From NCBI RefSeq assembly GCF_006094275.1, contig NZ_CP034412.1:1550001-1614000 (forward strand): a DNA stretch of 64,000 nt, written 5' to 3'. The notes beneath the pieces are model-generated. The model had not been told where the DNA came from. It made no database searches and was given only the letters and a program-made list of their open reading frames with translations. Of this stretch, positions 52,430 through 62,655 are shown in pieces; position 1 is the first letter of the stretch, and each line of letters begins with the position of its first letter. The stretch is from Glutamicibacter creatinolyticus. GTDB taxonomy: Bacteria > Actinomycetota > Actinomycetes > Actinomycetales > Micrococcaceae. Both the position numbers and the translations under genes were made by a program.

Positions 52430-53254
52430 GTGAATTGGTTTGAAGCAGCGTTCCTGGGTCTGATCCAGGGACTTACCGAGTTCCTGCCCATCTCCTCATC
52501 GGCCCACCTGCGCATCGTGGGAGAATTCCTGCCCAACGCGCAGGACCCGGGGGCGGCGTTTACCGCCATCACCCAGCTGGGCACCGAGACCGCGGTCATC
52601 GCGTTCTTCTGGCGTGACATTGTGCGCATCATCGGCGCCTGGTGCAAGGCGCTGGTTGGCAAGATCCCGCATTCGGATCCGGACGCGAAGATGGGCTGGC
52701 TGATCATCCTCGGCTCGATCCCGATCGGCGTGCTGGGCCTGCTGCTGGAGGACTACATTGACACGAACTTCCGTTCGCTGTGGATCGTGGCCACCATGCT
52801 GGTGGTCTTTGGCCTGTTCCTGGCCGCCGCCGACCACTACGGCAAGCAGGTCCGCCCGCTGGAGCAGCTGACCTTCAAGCACGGCATCCTCTACGGCTTC
52901 GCCCAGGCGATGGCCCTGATCCCCGGCGTCTCGCGCTCCGGCGGCACCATCACCGCCGGCCTGCTGATGGGCTACACCCGCGAGGCCGCCGCCCGCTACT
53001 CCTTCCTGCTGGCCATCCCGGCCGTCTACCTCTCCGGGCTGTACAAGCTGTTCAAGTCCTTCTCCGAGCCGATGGTCTACTCCATGGCCGAGACCGGGCT
53101 GGCGACCCTGATCGCGTTCGTGGTCGGCTTCGTCATCGTGGGCTGGTTCCTGAAGTTCGTCTCCACCCACTCCTACATGGTCTTCGTCTGGTACCGCATC
53201 GCCCTGGGCCTGGCCCTGTTCATCCTGCTGGGCATGGGGCTGATCAGCGCCTAG
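52430..53254 (+). CDS. uppP: Undecaprenyl-diphosphatase
   Basis: A 274-residue polytopic membrane enzyme (BacA/UppP) that converts undecaprenyl diphosphate to the monophosphate lipid carrier of cell wall synthesis. Its two inverted repeats show [20 protein letters not shown] with the catalytic Glu-containing motif and [20 protein letters not shown] with the Arg-Ser motif. It starts with GTG behind TCGAGGG. Overexpression gives bacitracin resistance in other bacteria. Two hairpins follow before mshC. Confidence 0.95.
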   Translation: MNWFEAAFLGLIQGLTEFLPISSSAHLRIVGEFLPNAQDPGAAFTAITQLGTETAVIAFFWRDIVRIIGAWCKALVGKIPHSDPDAKMGWLIILGSIPIGVLGLLLEDYIDTNFRSLWIVATMLVVFGLFLAAADHYGKQVRPLEQLTFKHGILYGFAQAMALIPGVSRSGGTITAGLLMGYTREAAARYSFLLAIPAVYLSGLYKLFKSFSEPMVYSMAETGLATLIAFVVGFVIVGWFLKFVSTHSYMVFVWYRIALGLALFILLGMGLISA

Positions 53255-53275
53255 CCGGAGCCCGCTCGTGCCCTC

Positions 53276-53313
53276 TTCCCGGCCCCGGTCAATTATTTGG
53301 CCGGGGCCGGGAA
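53276..53313 (+). terminator. Terminator after uppP
   Basis: TTCCCGGCCCCGG (53276-53288) pairs perfectly with CCGGGGCCGGGAA (53301-53313), 22 bases past the uppP stop. Confidence 0.8.
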
Positions 53314-53355
53314 TATCTGAACCAGATGGTGACTTGGCACTTATAGAGAAACTTT

Positions 53356-53399
53356 GGTGATGCCCGGCCCGGCAGTTGGCGCGGGGCCGGGGCATCACC
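53356..53399. repeat. Second hairpin between uppP and mshC
   Basis: GGTGATGCCCGGCCC and GGGCCGGGGCATCACC form a long imperfect stem with one bulged base and a 13-base loop. It is independent of the uppP terminator and lies in the leader of mshC, so it may attenuate that gene or be an extra terminator. Confidence 0.55.
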
Positions 53400-53441
53400 G
53401 CTGATCGCGCACTTTTGCGCCGTTTGAAAGGACACCCCTGC

Positions 53442-54704
53442 GTGCACGCTTGGACCAGCCCGGAAGTACCGCACCTGGTGGGCAGCGCCCCGATCCTGGA
53501 GCTCTTCGACACCGCCACCGGCAAACAGCGTCCCACCGCCCCGGCCGAGAAGGCCAACGCCCCGGCCAGCATGTACGTCTGCGGGATCACCCCCTATGAC
53601 GCCACCCACATGGGGCACGCCGCCACCTACGTGACCTTCGATCTGCTGCACCGCACCTGGCTGGATAACGGGCGCAAGGTCACCTACACGCAGAACGTCA
53701 CCGACGTGGATGACCCGCTGCTCGAGCGCGCCGCCCAGCGCGGGCTGGACTGGCGCCAGCTGGCGCAGGAGCAGACCGACCTGTTCCGCGCCGACATGGA
53801 GGCGCTGAACGTGATCGCGCCGGACCACTATCTGGGCGCGGTGGAAACCATTGACCTGCTGATCCCGTACATTGAGGACTTCCTGGACAAGGGCCTGGCC
53901 TACCGGGTCCCGGCCGGGGCGGACGGGGTGGAGGGGGATGTCTACTTCGACACCCTCGCCGCCCAGAACGAGGCCTGGCAGCTGGGCACCGTCAGCGGCT
54001 ACGGGCGCGAACTGATGGAGCAGCTCTCGGCCGAACGCGGCGGGGACCCGCAGCGTGAAGGCAAGCGCGATCCGCTGGACCCGCTGCTGTGGCGTGCCGC
54101 CCGTGAGGGGGAGCCTTCCTGGGACGGGGGCACCCTGGGCGCCGGCCGCCCGGGCTGGCACATTGAGTGTTCGATCATTGCCCGCTCCACACTGCCGGCC
54201 CCGTTCACCGTGCAGGGCGGGGGCAGCGACCTGATCTTCCCGCACCACGAATTCTCCGCCGCCCACGCCTCGGCCGCCGACGGCAAGCCGCTGGCCGAAC
54301 TGTACGTGCACACCGGCATGGTGGGCCTGGACGGGCAAAAGATGAGCAAGTCCCTGGGCAACCTGGTGCTGGTCTCCAAGCTGCGCGAGGCCGGGGTGGA
54401 ACCGGTGGCAATCCGCACCGTGCTGCTGGGCCAGCACTACCGCACCGACTGGTTCTGGACCGACGAACTGCTCCAGCAGGCCCAGGCCCGGGTGCAGCGT
54501 TGGCGCTCCCGGATCGAAGGGGCCGGACTGGCCGAGGCGACCGCGCTGATGACCCGGATCCGCTCCCGGATGGCCGATGACCTGAACTCGCCGGCCGCCC
54601 TGCAGGCAATCGACCAGTGGGCCGAGGCCGGCGCCGAGGGCTCCGGGGAGGGCTCGGAAGTGATCCGCCGCGGACTGGATTCCCTCTTGGGGCTCAAGCT
54701 CTAG
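53442..54704 (+). CDS. mshC: L-cysteine:1D-myo-inositol 2-amino-2-deoxy-alpha-glucopyranoside ligase
   Basis: A 420-residue class I tRNA-synthetase-like ligase that joins cysteine to GlcN-Ins in mycothiol synthesis. It shows YVCGITPYDATHMGHAATYV with the HIGH-type ATP motif and zinc Cys, GWHIECSIIARSTLPAPFTV, the zinc ligands in GGGSDLIFPHHEFS, and KMSKSLGNLVLV for the KMSKS motif. Compared with cysteinyl-tRNA synthetase it lacks the C-terminal tRNA-binding extension. GTG 53442 is chosen because GAAAGGA precedes it. Confidence 0.92.
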   Translation: MHAWTSPEVPHLVGSAPILELFDTATGKQRPTAPAEKANAPASMYVCGITPYDATHMGHAATYVTFDLLHRTWLDNGRKVTYTQNVTDVDDPLLERAAQRGLDWRQLAQEQTDLFRADMEALNVIAPDHYLGAVETIDLLIPYIEDFLDKGLAYRVPAGADGVEGDVYFDTLAAQNEAWQLGTVSGYGRELMEQLSAERGGDPQREGKRDPLDPLLWRAAREGEPSWDGGTLGAGRPGWHIECSIIARSTLPAPFTVQGGGSDLIFPHHEFSAAHASAADGKPLAELYVHTGMVGLDGQKMSKSLGNLVLVSKLREAGVEPVAIRTVLLGQHYRTDWFWTDELLQQAQARVQRWRSRIEGAGLAEATALMTRIRSRMADDLNSPAALQAIDQWAEAGAEGSGEGSEVIRRGLDSLLGLKL

Positions 54705-54725
54705 GGCCGAGGCCCTGGGCTGCCG

Positions 54726-55631
54726 CTAGATCTCAAAGTCGGGGCCGCTGCCGCCGTAGCCGCGGTCCCGCCGTTTGAGGTAGCGCTCAAACTCACGGGC
54801 GATCGATTCCCCGCTGGCTTCCGGAAGCTCGCTGGCATCGGTCGCCCGTTCCAGTTGCTGCACATAGGTGGCGACCTCCGGATCCGCGGAGGCCAGCTCA
54901 TCGACCCCACGCTGCCAGGCTAGTGCGTCATCGCGCAGCTGGTCGGCGGGGAAATGGGTGGCCAGCAGCTCCTCGAGCACCTCCACCAGGGCCAGCTGCA
55001 CCTTCGGGCTGGGCGCCTGGGCCACGTAGTGCGGCTGCTGCGCCCACACCGACAGGCTCGGGGTGCCCAGCCGTTCAAAGATCATTCCCAGCACCGCCGG
55101 GATGCCGGTGGGCCCCTCATACTTCGACGCCCCGATCGACAGGTGCTCCTGCAGCAGCGGGTCATCGGAGTTCACCAGCACCGGCACCGGACGGGTGTGC
55201 GGCACATCGGCCAGCAGCGAGCCGACGCTCAGGCAGGCCGCCACCCGGTGCGGGGAGGTGAGCTGATGCAGTTCCCGGCAGAACGCCTGCCAGCGGTAGG
55301 TCGGTTCCACCCCGAGCGCCACCAGCAGGTCCGCCGGGGCCTGGGGCAGTTCGATGCGGTACACATCGGTTTGCGGCCACTGGATGCTGCGCACCCCGCC
55401 CTCGCGGCTCACCTCCGGGCGGGTGAACTGGTAGTCGTAGTACTCGTCCTCGCCCACGGTGCCCAGGTATTCGGGTTCGGCCGTGTTCAGGATCAGGCGC
55501 ACCGCGTCGCTGGCGGCGCTTCCGGCATCGTTCCAGCCCTCGAACGCGCACACCAGCACGCTGTTGCGTCCCTGCTGGCCGCCGCGCGCGGCGAAGCCGG
55601 TCAACGTTGGACGTGGATTCTGCGTGCTCAT
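54726..55631 (-). CDS. PAC2-family protein
   Basis: A 301-residue protein of the PAC2 (proteasome assembly chaperone 2-like) family: SVLVCAFEGWNDAGSAASDA at the start, QWPQTDVYRIELPQAPADLL in the middle and PTGIPAVLGMIFERLGTPSL before the C-terminal helices. Bacterial members are present in actinobacteria close to the Pup gene cluster, but their action is not proven. It lies just outside the arc-dop-pup-pafA run and reads the other way. ATG 55631 begins the conserved part. Confidence 0.88.
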   Translation of the reverse strand: MSTQNPRPTLTGFAARGGQQGRNSVLVCAFEGWNDAGSAASDAVRLILNTAEPEYLGTVGEDEYYDYQFTRPEVSREGGVRSIQWPQTDVYRIELPQAPADLLVALGVEPTYRWQAFCRELHQLTSPHRVAACLSVGSLLADVPHTRPVPVLVNSDDPLLQEHLSIGASKYEGPTGIPAVLGMIFERLGTPSLSVWAQQPHYVAQAPSPKVQLALVEVLEELLATHFPADQLRDDALAWQRGVDELASADPEVATYVQQLERATDASELPEASGESIAREFERYLKRRDRGYGGSGPDFEI

Positions 55632-55887
55632 CTGCGCTCCCTGCCTGTGCTCCGGCCCGCTTTGCCGGCCGGTCGGCGTCCTTCGCCACCCGCCTGCCGT
55701 TGTCCGCAGCGGGTACTGCCGAGTCTTCCACCCCGGCACCGTGCAGGGCAACGCTGCAACGCCGGTTCGGCGTCCGGGGGCCGAAGCCGCCGGGCCGGGT
55801 GATCTTGCTCGCCCGTCGCGCCGCGCACCTGGGCGTTCGCCGGTCGGGGCGGGCCGGGATCCGGCCCGGTTCACGTAGAATCAAGAC

Positions 55888-56601
55888 ATGCCTAGCCACA
55901 ACGAGCACGCCCCGCTCCCGCGCCGCGACCACCGCATCCAGGCGGTGCTGTGGGACATGGACGGCACGGTGATCGACACCGAGCCGTACTGGATGGCCGC
56001 CGAACGGCGCCTGGTGCTGGCCCACGGCGGGACCTGGAGCCAGGCCCAGTCCGAGGCGCTGGTCGGCGCCGCCCTGCCCACCGCCGCCCGGGTGCTGCAG
56101 CAGGCCGGGGTCCAGCTGGGCGTGCGGCAGATCATTGACGAGCTCTCCGCCGAGGTGATCAGCGGGCTGCGCCGCGAACTGATCTGGCGTCCCGGGGCGC
56201 TGGAGCTGCTCCAGCAGTTCTCCGCCGCCGGGATCCCGCAGGCGCTGGTGACCATGAGCGAACGCAGCATCGTGCAGGACTTCCTCACCCAGCTGCCCGA
56301 AGCGTACTTCGACGTGACCGTCACCGGGGACGAGGTGGAGCACGGCAAGCCGGACCCGGAACCGTACCTGCGCGGGCTGCAGCTGCTGGGCGAGAAATTC
56401 GAGACTTCCCTGGACCCGGCCCAGTGCGTGGGCCTGGAGGATTCACTGCCGGGCATCACCGCGGCCAGCGCCGCCGGGCTGTTCGCGGTGCTGGTCCCCA
56501 ACGCCACCGACCCCGGCCAGGGGCCGTGGCGGCGCAGCGAATCGCTGCGGCAGCTGTCCATTGAACAACTGAACACCTGGTTGGAGCAGATCAACGCGTG
56601 A
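55888..56601 (+). CDS. HAD-family phosphatase (beta-phosphoglucomutase-like)
   Basis: A 237-residue HAD-IA hydrolase. Motif I is AVLWDMDGTVIDTEPYWMAA, motif II TMSERSIVQ, motif III GKPDPEPYLRGLQLLG with Lys, and motif IV VGLEDSLPGITAASAAGL. A helical cap follows motif I. Substrates may be small phosphates; none is fixed by sequence. Its stop overlaps the start of the M50 protease gene by 4 bases, so it is the first gene of a unit leading toward TrmI and the Pup genes. Confidence 0.9.
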   Translation: MPSHNEHAPLPRRDHRIQAVLWDMDGTVIDTEPYWMAAERRLVLAHGGTWSQAQSEALVGAALPTAARVLQQAGVQLGVRQIIDELSAEVISGLRRELIWRPGALELLQQFSAAGIPQALVTMSERSIVQDFLTQLPEAYFDVTVTGDEVEHGKPDPEPYLRGLQLLGEKFETSLDPAQCVGLEDSLPGITAASAAGLFAVLVPNATDPGQGPWRRSESLRQLSIEQLNTWLEQINA

Positions 56602-57719
56602 GCGAACTGAACGAGAAATCGCCCGGGCTCCGGCTGGGCAGGATCGCCGGGGTCCCGGTCTACCTTGCCTACTCCTGGTTCTTCATCACCGTGGTGATCA
56701 CGGTGATCTTCGGCATGCAGCTGCAGCGCACCGCCTGGATCCCGGCCACCACCGCCTACCTGCTGGGGTTCATCTGCTCGCTGATGATCGCCCTGGCCGT
56801 GCTGATCCATGAGCTGGCCCACGCCATGGTGGCCCGCTACTTCAAATGGCCCAACTCCCACATCGTGCTGACCCTGTGGGGCGGGCACACCCAGTTCGGC
56901 TCCTTCCAGGCCACCCCGGGCGCTTCCCTGCTGGTGGCGCTGGCCGGGCCGGTGAGCAACTTCGTGATCGCCGGGATCGGCTGGGTCGCGGCCACCATCT
57001 TCGAACCGACGTTCATGATCGGGGCGATCCTGAACTTCGTGATCTACGCGAACCTGCTGCTGGGCATCTTCAACATCCTGCCGGGCCTGCCGCTGGACGG
57101 CGGGCGGCTGGTCGAATCGGCCGTGTGGAAGGCCACCGGCAGCCAGGACCGCGGCACCATCGTGGCGGCCTGGGTGGGCCGGGCGATCGCCGTGGGCATC
57201 GTGCTGTGGTTCGCCGTCATCCCGCTGGTCATGGGCCGGGCGCTGGAGACCACCACCCTGGTGATCGGGGTGATGGTGGCGCTGTTCATGTGGCAGGCCA
57301 CCAGCGCGCTGATCGCCCACGCCAAGCTGCGCCTGCGCCTGCCCGGGGTGAAGGCCGGGAACCTGATGAGCCCGGCCAGCGGGATGCTCAGCACCGTGAA
57401 CGTCGCCGACGTGCGCCGGCGCCTGGCCGCCCGCGGCGGACAGATCGTGCTGGTGGACCCGCACGGGATGCCGATCGCGGTCGTCGACGAGGGCGCACTG
57501 AGCGCGGTGCCCGAACACGCCGGGCCCACCACCCCGGCCACCGCGGTCAGCCGGGCACTAGGGCAGGGGGCGGTGATCGCCCAGTACTCGGACGGGGACA
57601 CCCTGATCCACTACCTGGCCACCGTGGAAACCGCCGAATACGCGGTGATCAGCGAGGAAGGGTACATCGTGGGGGTGCTGCACCAGGAACAGATCCTGCG
57701 CGCCCTGAACGTGCGCTGA
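56598..57719 (+). CDS. M50 site-2 protease with C-terminal CBS-like region
   Basis: A 373-residue intramembrane metalloprotease with about 6 TM helices. The zinc motif HELAH is in LAVLIHELAHAMVARYF near residue 75, and the second motif NILPGLPLDGGRLVE near 160 carries the Asp ligand. The C-terminal ~110 residues resemble a degenerate CBS pair (QIVLVDPHGMPIAVVDEG, then AVISEEGYIVGVLHQEQI). Such Rip-type proteases release signalling proteins or anti-sigma factors. The substrate is unknown. GTG start; it overlaps the HAD gene. Confidence 0.9.
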   Translation: MSELNEKSPGLRLGRIAGVPVYLAYSWFFITVVITVIFGMQLQRTAWIPATTAYLLGFICSLMIALAVLIHELAHAMVARYFKWPNSHIVLTLWGGHTQFGSFQATPGASLLVALAGPVSNFVIAGIGWVAATIFEPTFMIGAILNFVIYANLLLGIFNILPGLPLDGGRLVESAVWKATGSQDRGTIVAAWVGRAIAVGIVLWFAVIPLVMGRALETTTLVIGVMVALFMWQATSALIAHAKLRLRLPGVKAGNLMSPASGMLSTVNVADVRRRLAARGGQIVLVDPHGMPIAVVDEGALSAVPEHAGPTTPATAVSRALGQGAVIAQYSDGDTLIHYLATVETAEYAVISEEGYIVGVLHQEQILRALNVR

Positions 57720-57799
57720 CCCGCCCACCCGCAATTTTTCGCCCGCACACCGGGCACACCAATACTGTAGACAGCATCAGCCAGAAGGAAGCCAATTTC

Positions 57800-58831
57800 G
57801 TGAGCCAGAACCAAGCCAGCATGCCCCACGGGGCCGCCGCCCGCCGCGGACCGTTTCGGGTCGGGGACCGGGTGCAGCTGACCGATGAGAAGCGCCGCAT
57901 CAACACCATCACCCTGGAGGCCGGCGGGCAGTTCCACTCGCACAAGGGCATCCTGGAACACGATGCGATCATCGGGCTGCCCGACGGTTCGGTCATCGAG
58001 AACGTGGAGGGCTACCGCTACCAGCTGCTGCGCCCGCTGGCGAAGGACTACGTGCTGTCCATGCCGCGCGGGGCGGCGGTGATCTACCCGAAGGACGCCG
58101 CGCAGATCGTGCAGTTCGGGGACATCTTCCCCGGAGCCCGCGTGGTGGAGGCCGGGGTGGGTTCCGGGGCCCTGTCGATCTCGCTGCTGCGCGCCATCGG
58201 GGACACCGGGTTCCTGCACTCCTTCGAACGCCGGGAGGAGTTCGCCGAGATTGCCCGCGGGAACGTGGACACCGTCTTTGGCGGCGAGCACCCGGCCTGG
58301 CAGATCTCCATCGGGGACTTCCAGGACAAGGTGGTCGAACTGGAGGAGCCGGGCAGCGTGGACCGGGTGGTGCTGGACATGCTCAGCCCCTGGGAATGCC
58401 TGGACGCGGTCGCCACCGTGCTGGCCCCCGGCGGGGTGTGGACCAACTACGTGGCCACCGTGACCCAGATGTCCCGGGTGGTCGAGGCGATCCGCGCCTC
58501 CGGGCAGTTCACCGAACCCGAATGCTTTGAAACCCTGGTGCGCGGCTGGCACGTGGACGGGCTGGCGGTGCGCCCGGACCACCGGATGGTGGCGCACACC
58601 GCGTTTCTGATCACCGCCCGCCGACTGGCCGATGACTCCCAGGGCATCCCGAAGGCCAAGCGCGTGAAGGAGCACAACTTCGCCGCCGAGGACGTCTCGG
58701 CCTGGACCAGGGACCACGACGAATCCGAATGGACGCCCGAAGCCCTGGGGGAGCGCGGGGTCTCGGACAAGAAGCTGCGCCGGGCCGCACGTGATGCAAC
58801 TCGCCCTGCACGGGTGCGTGAACAGGAGTAG
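57800..58831 (+). CDS. trmI: tRNA (adenine58-N1)-methyltransferase
   Basis: A 343-residue class I SAM methyltransferase that makes m1A58 in the T loop of tRNA. The N-terminal beta domain (RGPFRVGDRVQLTDEKRR) is followed by VYPKDAAQIV-type sequence (IYPKDAAQIVQFGDIFPG), the SAM motif VVEAGVGSGALSISLLRAIG and VDRVVLDMLSPWECLDAVAT. In actinobacteria trmI is found beside the Pup genes, as here. GTG 57800 follows AGAAGGAA. It precedes arc by 127 bases. Confidence 0.93.
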   Translation: MSQNQASMPHGAAARRGPFRVGDRVQLTDEKRRINTITLEAGGQFHSHKGILEHDAIIGLPDGSVIENVEGYRYQLLRPLAKDYVLSMPRGAAVIYPKDAAQIVQFGDIFPGARVVEAGVGSGALSISLLRAIGDTGFLHSFERREEFAEIARGNVDTVFGGEHPAWQISIGDFQDKVVELEEPGSVDRVVLDMLSPWECLDAVATVLAPGGVWTNYVATVTQMSRVVEAIRASGQFTEPECFETLVRGWHVDGLAVRPDHRMVAHTAFLITARRLADDSQGIPKAKRVKEHNFAAEDVSAWTRDHDESEWTPEALGERGVSDKKLRRAARDATRPARVREQE

Positions 58832-58958
58832 ATTCCAGTATGTGGGCAACATTCGCTCATCGGATTACGGTGCGGCGTACTTGCTCCGTAGGATGACCTA
58901 AGACGGGAAACCCATTAATGGGCCAGCTGACCGTTGCCGATGCCGTGGGAGGGATCAA

Positions 58959-60638
58959 GTGTCCGAGCACAATGACCAGGAACTGACCGAACGACTGTCC
59001 ATGACCGAACGCCAGGTCAACGTGTTGCGGGACAAGAACCGCAACCTGGACCGGCAGCTGGCCACGCTCAGCGGCAACAATCAGCGCCTGGTGGCCATGC
59101 TCGAACGCACCCGCGAACAGATCGTGGATCTGAAGTCGGCCCTGGAAAAGGACGGGGACACCCCCTTCAGCCACGGCACCATCCTGGCCAAGCACCCGCG
59201 CCAGCACCCCGAGGCGGGCACCGGGATCGAATCCACCGCCGTGCAGTCCGCGGACATTTCCCAGGGCGGGCGGCGCCTGCGGGTGGGCATCAGCCCGCTG
59301 CTGGACTTCGAGAAACTGCACGTGGGCCAGCAGGTGCTGCTGAACGAGGCGATGGTGATCGTCGCCGCCCTGGGCTACGAGCACACCGGTGAACTGGTGA
59401 CCATCAAGGAAATCCTGGAGCACCACCAGGTCGTGGTGATGGCCCGCGCCGATGACCAGCGGGTGGTGGAACTGGCCCAGCCGCTGCGCCAGGAACACCT
59501 GCGGGTGGGGGACCAGCTCACCCTGGACCCGCGCACCGGGCTGGCCATGAGCCGGGTACAGCTGACCGACATGCAGTCCCTGGTGCTGGAGGAAGTCCCG
59601 GACATCTCCTACTCCGACATCGGCGGGCTGAGCAACCAGATCGAGGCGATCCAGGACGCGGTGGAGCTGCCCTTCAGTCATCCGGAGCTGTACCGCGAAC
59701 ACGGGCTGAGCGCCCCGAAGGGCATCCTGCTCTACGGGCCTCCCGGGTGCGGCAAGACCCTGATCGCCAAGGCGGTCGCCCACTCGCTGGCCGCCCGCGC
59801 CGCCGCGAAGTCCGGGCGCACCGAGGCCCGCAGCTACTTCCTGAACATCAAGGGCCCGGAGCTGCTGGACAAGTACGTGGGCGAAACCGAACGCCACATC
59901 CGCCTGATCTTCGCCCGCGCCCGGGAAAAGGCGCTGCACGGGGACCCGGTGGTGGTCTTCTTCGACGAAATGGACTCGCTGTTCCGCACCCGCGGCACCG
60001 GGGTGTCCTCCGATGTGGAGACCACCATTGTCCCGCAGCTGCTGGCCGAGATCGACGGCGTGGAGCGGCTGGACAATGTGATCGTGATCGGCGCGTCAAA
60101 CCGTGAGGACATGATCGACCCGGCGATCCTGCGCCCGGGCCGGCTGGATGTGAAGATCAAGATCCGCCGCCCCACCGCCGAGGGTGCCGCGGAGATCTTC
60201 GGCAAGTACCTGACCACCGACCTGCCGCTGCACGAATCCGAGGTCGCCGCCGACGGCGGGGACGCGCAGGCCACCGTGCAGCGGATGATCCACGGCACCG
60301 TGGCGGACATGTTCGCCACCGACGCCTCCAACCAATACCTGGAGGTCACCTACGTCAACGGGGACACCGAGATCCTGTACTTCAAGGACTTCGCCTCCGG
60401 AGCGGTGATCCGCAACGTGGTGGACCGGGCCAAGAAGCGGGCCATCAAGGCGCTGCTGACCACCGGGGAACGCGGGCTGAAGATGGAGTACCTGCTGGCC
60501 GCGGTGCGTGAGGAGTTCGCCGAACACGAGGACATGCCCAACACCACCAACCCGGATGACTGGGCCCGGATCTCCGGGCGCAAGGGGGAAAAGATCAGCC
60601 ACATCCGCTCCCTGGTCGACGCGCGGGGTGCCCAGTGA
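58959..60638 (+). CDS. arc: Proteasome-associated AAA ATPase ARC (Mpa)
   Basis: A 559-residue AAA ATPase that binds Pup-tagged proteins and unfolds them. It has an N-terminal coiled coil (about residues 10-60) that grips Pup, an OB double domain (about 95-235), and an AAA module with [15 protein letters not shown] (Walker A), [18 protein letters not shown] (Walker B) and [13 protein letters not shown]. The C-terminus is VDARGAQ and lacks the GQYL-type end that docks Mpa on the 20S proteasome. GTG start behind GGAGGGA. The dop start overlaps its stop. Confidence 0.95.
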   Translation: MSEHNDQELTERLSMTERQVNVLRDKNRNLDRQLATLSGNNQRLVAMLERTREQIVDLKSALEKDGDTPFSHGTILAKHPRQHPEAGTGIESTAVQSADISQGGRRLRVGISPLLDFEKLHVGQQVLLNEAMVIVAALGYEHTGELVTIKEILEHHQVVVMARADDQRVVELAQPLRQEHLRVGDQLTLDPRTGLAMSRVQLTDMQSLVLEEVPDISYSDIGGLSNQIEAIQDAVELPFSHPELYREHGLSAPKGILLYGPPGCGKTLIAKAVAHSLAARAAAKSGRTEARSYFLNIKGPELLDKYVGETERHIRLIFARAREKALHGDPVVVFFDEMDSLFRTRGTGVSSDVETTIVPQLLAEIDGVERLDNVIVIGASNREDMIDPAILRPGRLDVKIKIRRPTAEGAAEIFGKYLTTDLPLHESEVAADGGDAQATVQRMIHGTVADMFATDASNQYLEVTYVNGDTEILYFKDFASGAVIRNVVDRAKKRAIKALLTTGERGLKMEYLLAAVREEFAEHEDMPNTTNPDDWARISGRKGEKISHIRSLVDARGAQ

Positions 60639-62260
60639 GCGCCCGGCGGCTGGTCGGGCTGGAGACCGAGTACGGGGTCATCCGCCCGGGCATGCCCAAG
60701 GCCAACGCCACCGTGCTCTCCGCACAGATCGTGGACGGCTACGCCCAGCTGGTGCGCCACGGGGACGCGGCCCGGCGCGCCGCCCGCTGGGACTACAGCG
60801 ACGAAACCCCGCTGCGTGATGCGCGCGGCTACACCATCAGCCGCGAGCAGGCCCACCCCAGCCAGCTGACCGACGTGGAACCCACCGTGGAGGAGACCAA
60901 GGTCTGGGACGCGGAGTCCATCGCCCTGGACGGCGGGGATGCGCGCATCGGGCGCACCCTGTACCAGGAGGCCGAGTCCACCGACGTGGTGATGAACATG
61001 GTGCTGGGCAACGGCGCCCGGCTCTACGTGGACCACGCCCACCCCGAATACTCCAGCCCGGAGGTCACCACCCCGCGCGACGCGGTGCTCTACGACCAGG
61101 CCGGGGACGAGGTGGTGCGCCTGGCCGCCGCCCACGCCGCCCAGCGCGGCGGCGGGGAACTGCTGCTGTACAAGAACAACACCGACAACAAGTCCGTCTC
61201 CTACGGGGCGCACGAGAACTACCTGGTGCCCCGTGAAATCGACTTCGCACGCCTGGTTGAGGGTCTGACCCCGTTCTTCGCCAGCCGCCAGATCATCTGC
61301 GGCGCCGGACGGGTGGGCCGCGGCCAGCTCGGTGGGGGCGCCGACTTCCAGATCTCCCAGCGCGCGGACTTCTTCGAGGCCGAGGTGGGGCTGGAAACCA
61401 CCATCAACCGCCCGATCATCAACACCCGGGATGAACCGCACGCCAACTGGGAGAAGTACCGTCGGCTGCACGTGATCATCGGGGACGCGAACCTGGGCCA
61501 GGTCTCCACCCTGCTGCGGGTGGGCACCACCAACCTGGTGCTCTCGCTGATCGAGGCCGGCCAGGCCCCGGATCTGGAGCTGGCCGACCCGGTGGGGGCG
61601 CTGCAGGCAATCAGCCACGACACCTCGCTGCGCACCGCCGTGCGGCTGCGCGGGGGTGCGCAGCTGAGCGCCATCGAGATCCAGCAGCGCTACCTGGACG
61701 CCGCCGAGGCGTACTGCACCGAACGCGGGATCACCGATGAGCACACCACCGAGATCCTCACCCGCTGGCGTGAAACCCTGCAGGTGCTGGCCACCGACCC
61801 GGCCAAGGCCGCACGCACCGTGGACTGGGTGGCCAAGCAGCAGCTGATCACCGGGTTTGCCGCCCGGCACGGGGTGGGCCTGGATGACCCGAAGGTGGCG
61901 CTGATGGATCTGCAGTGGGCTGACCTGCGCAAGGACAAGGGCCTGTACTACCGGCTGGCCGCGCGCGGGATGATGGAGGCCCTGTACAGCCAGGAGCAGA
62001 TCGCCGCGGCGGTGTCTGAACCGCCGGCGGACACCCGTGCGTTCTTGCGCGGCAAGGTGCTGCAGCACTATGCGGACCACGTGATCGCCGCCAACTGGGA
62101 TGCGCTGTCCCTGTCCATGCCCGGGGCCCGGCGCGTGCGGCGGATCCCGCTGCCCGAGCCGCTGCGCGGCACCCGCGCCGAGGTGGGCCAGCTGTTCGAG
62201 GCCGAGCTGGAGATTTCGCAGTTCCTTAGCGAGCTGGCCAAGCAGCACCCGGTCGGCTGA
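60635..62260 (+). CDS. dop: Pup deamidase / depupylase
   Basis: A 541-residue carboxylate-amine ligase-fold enzyme that converts the C-terminal Gln of Pup to Glu and also removes Pup from substrates. It opens with [20 protein letters not shown] (the metal-binding Glu), has a Dop-specific insertion loop after about residue 36, then [20 protein letters not shown] and [20 protein letters not shown]. The length exceeds PafA's ~455 residues, as expected for Dop. GTG 60635 overlaps the arc stop by 4 bases. It is followed by pup. Confidence 0.94.
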   Translation: MSARRLVGLETEYGVIRPGMPKANATVLSAQIVDGYAQLVRHGDAARRAARWDYSDETPLRDARGYTISREQAHPSQLTDVEPTVEETKVWDAESIALDGGDARIGRTLYQEAESTDVVMNMVLGNGARLYVDHAHPEYSSPEVTTPRDAVLYDQAGDEVVRLAAAHAAQRGGGELLLYKNNTDNKSVSYGAHENYLVPREIDFARLVEGLTPFFASRQIICGAGRVGRGQLGGGADFQISQRADFFEAEVGLETTINRPIINTRDEPHANWEKYRRLHVIIGDANLGQVSTLLRVGTTNLVLSLIEAGQAPDLELADPVGALQAISHDTSLRTAVRLRGGAQLSAIEIQQRYLDAAEAYCTERGITDEHTTEILTRWRETLQVLATDPAKAARTVDWVAKQQLITGFAARHGVGLDDPKVALMDLQWADLRKDKGLYYRLAARGMMEALYSQEQIAAAVSEPPADTRAFLRGKVLQHYADHVIAANWDALSLSMPGARRVRRIPLPEPLRGTRAEVGQLFEAELEISQFLSELAKQHPVG

Positions 62261-62378
62261 CAATGGCAGCAAGCGCCCACCGGCACGGTGCGGCCCCAAT
62301 TTCATAAGCAGAACGGCTGTCCCGTCAGCGGCCCACCGACCCGTCGGCGCCACCAGCCACCACGAAGAAGGAGTAAGC

Positions 62379-62564
62379 ATGAGCCAGGAAAGCATTTCCC
62401 CGCGCAGCAACCGCCAGGAACAGGAACAGCAGGTCGAGCAGGCCCTGACCCACACCCAAGGCACCGAAGCCGGGGTGGATGACCTGCTTGACGAGATCGA
62501 CTCGGTGCTGGAGACCAACGCCGAGGAATTCGTGCGCGGCTTCGTCCAAAAGGGCGGCCAGTAG
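62379..62564 (+). CDS. pup: Prokaryotic ubiquitin-like protein Pup
   Basis: A 61-residue, intrinsically disordered acidic protein ending in KGGQ. The Gln must be deamidated to Glu by Dop before PafA joins it to lysines of target proteins. The central helix (GVDDLLDEIDSVLETNAEEF) binds the coiled coil of ARC. It has a strong Shine-Dalgarno (AAGGAG, 5 bases before ATG). It is followed 91 bases later by pafA; no proteasome gene lies in between. Confidence 0.96.
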   Translation: MSQESISPRSNRQEQEQQVEQALTHTQGTEAGVDDLLDEIDSVLETNAEEFVRGFVQKGGQ

Positions 62565-62655
62565 GCCCAGCCCGCCTTCACCCGCGACGGGCAGTGGCCT
62601 GGCGCACCACCAACTTTGACTCAGGGCTGTGCCGGCAGCCGGAAGGGACCAGCAC

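Noticed and set aside
57044-57601. Reverse-strand open frames across the M50 protease gene and the other GC-rich genes
   Set aside because: Long antisense frames are expected in high-GC DNA and lack family motifs; the forward proteins are well conserved.
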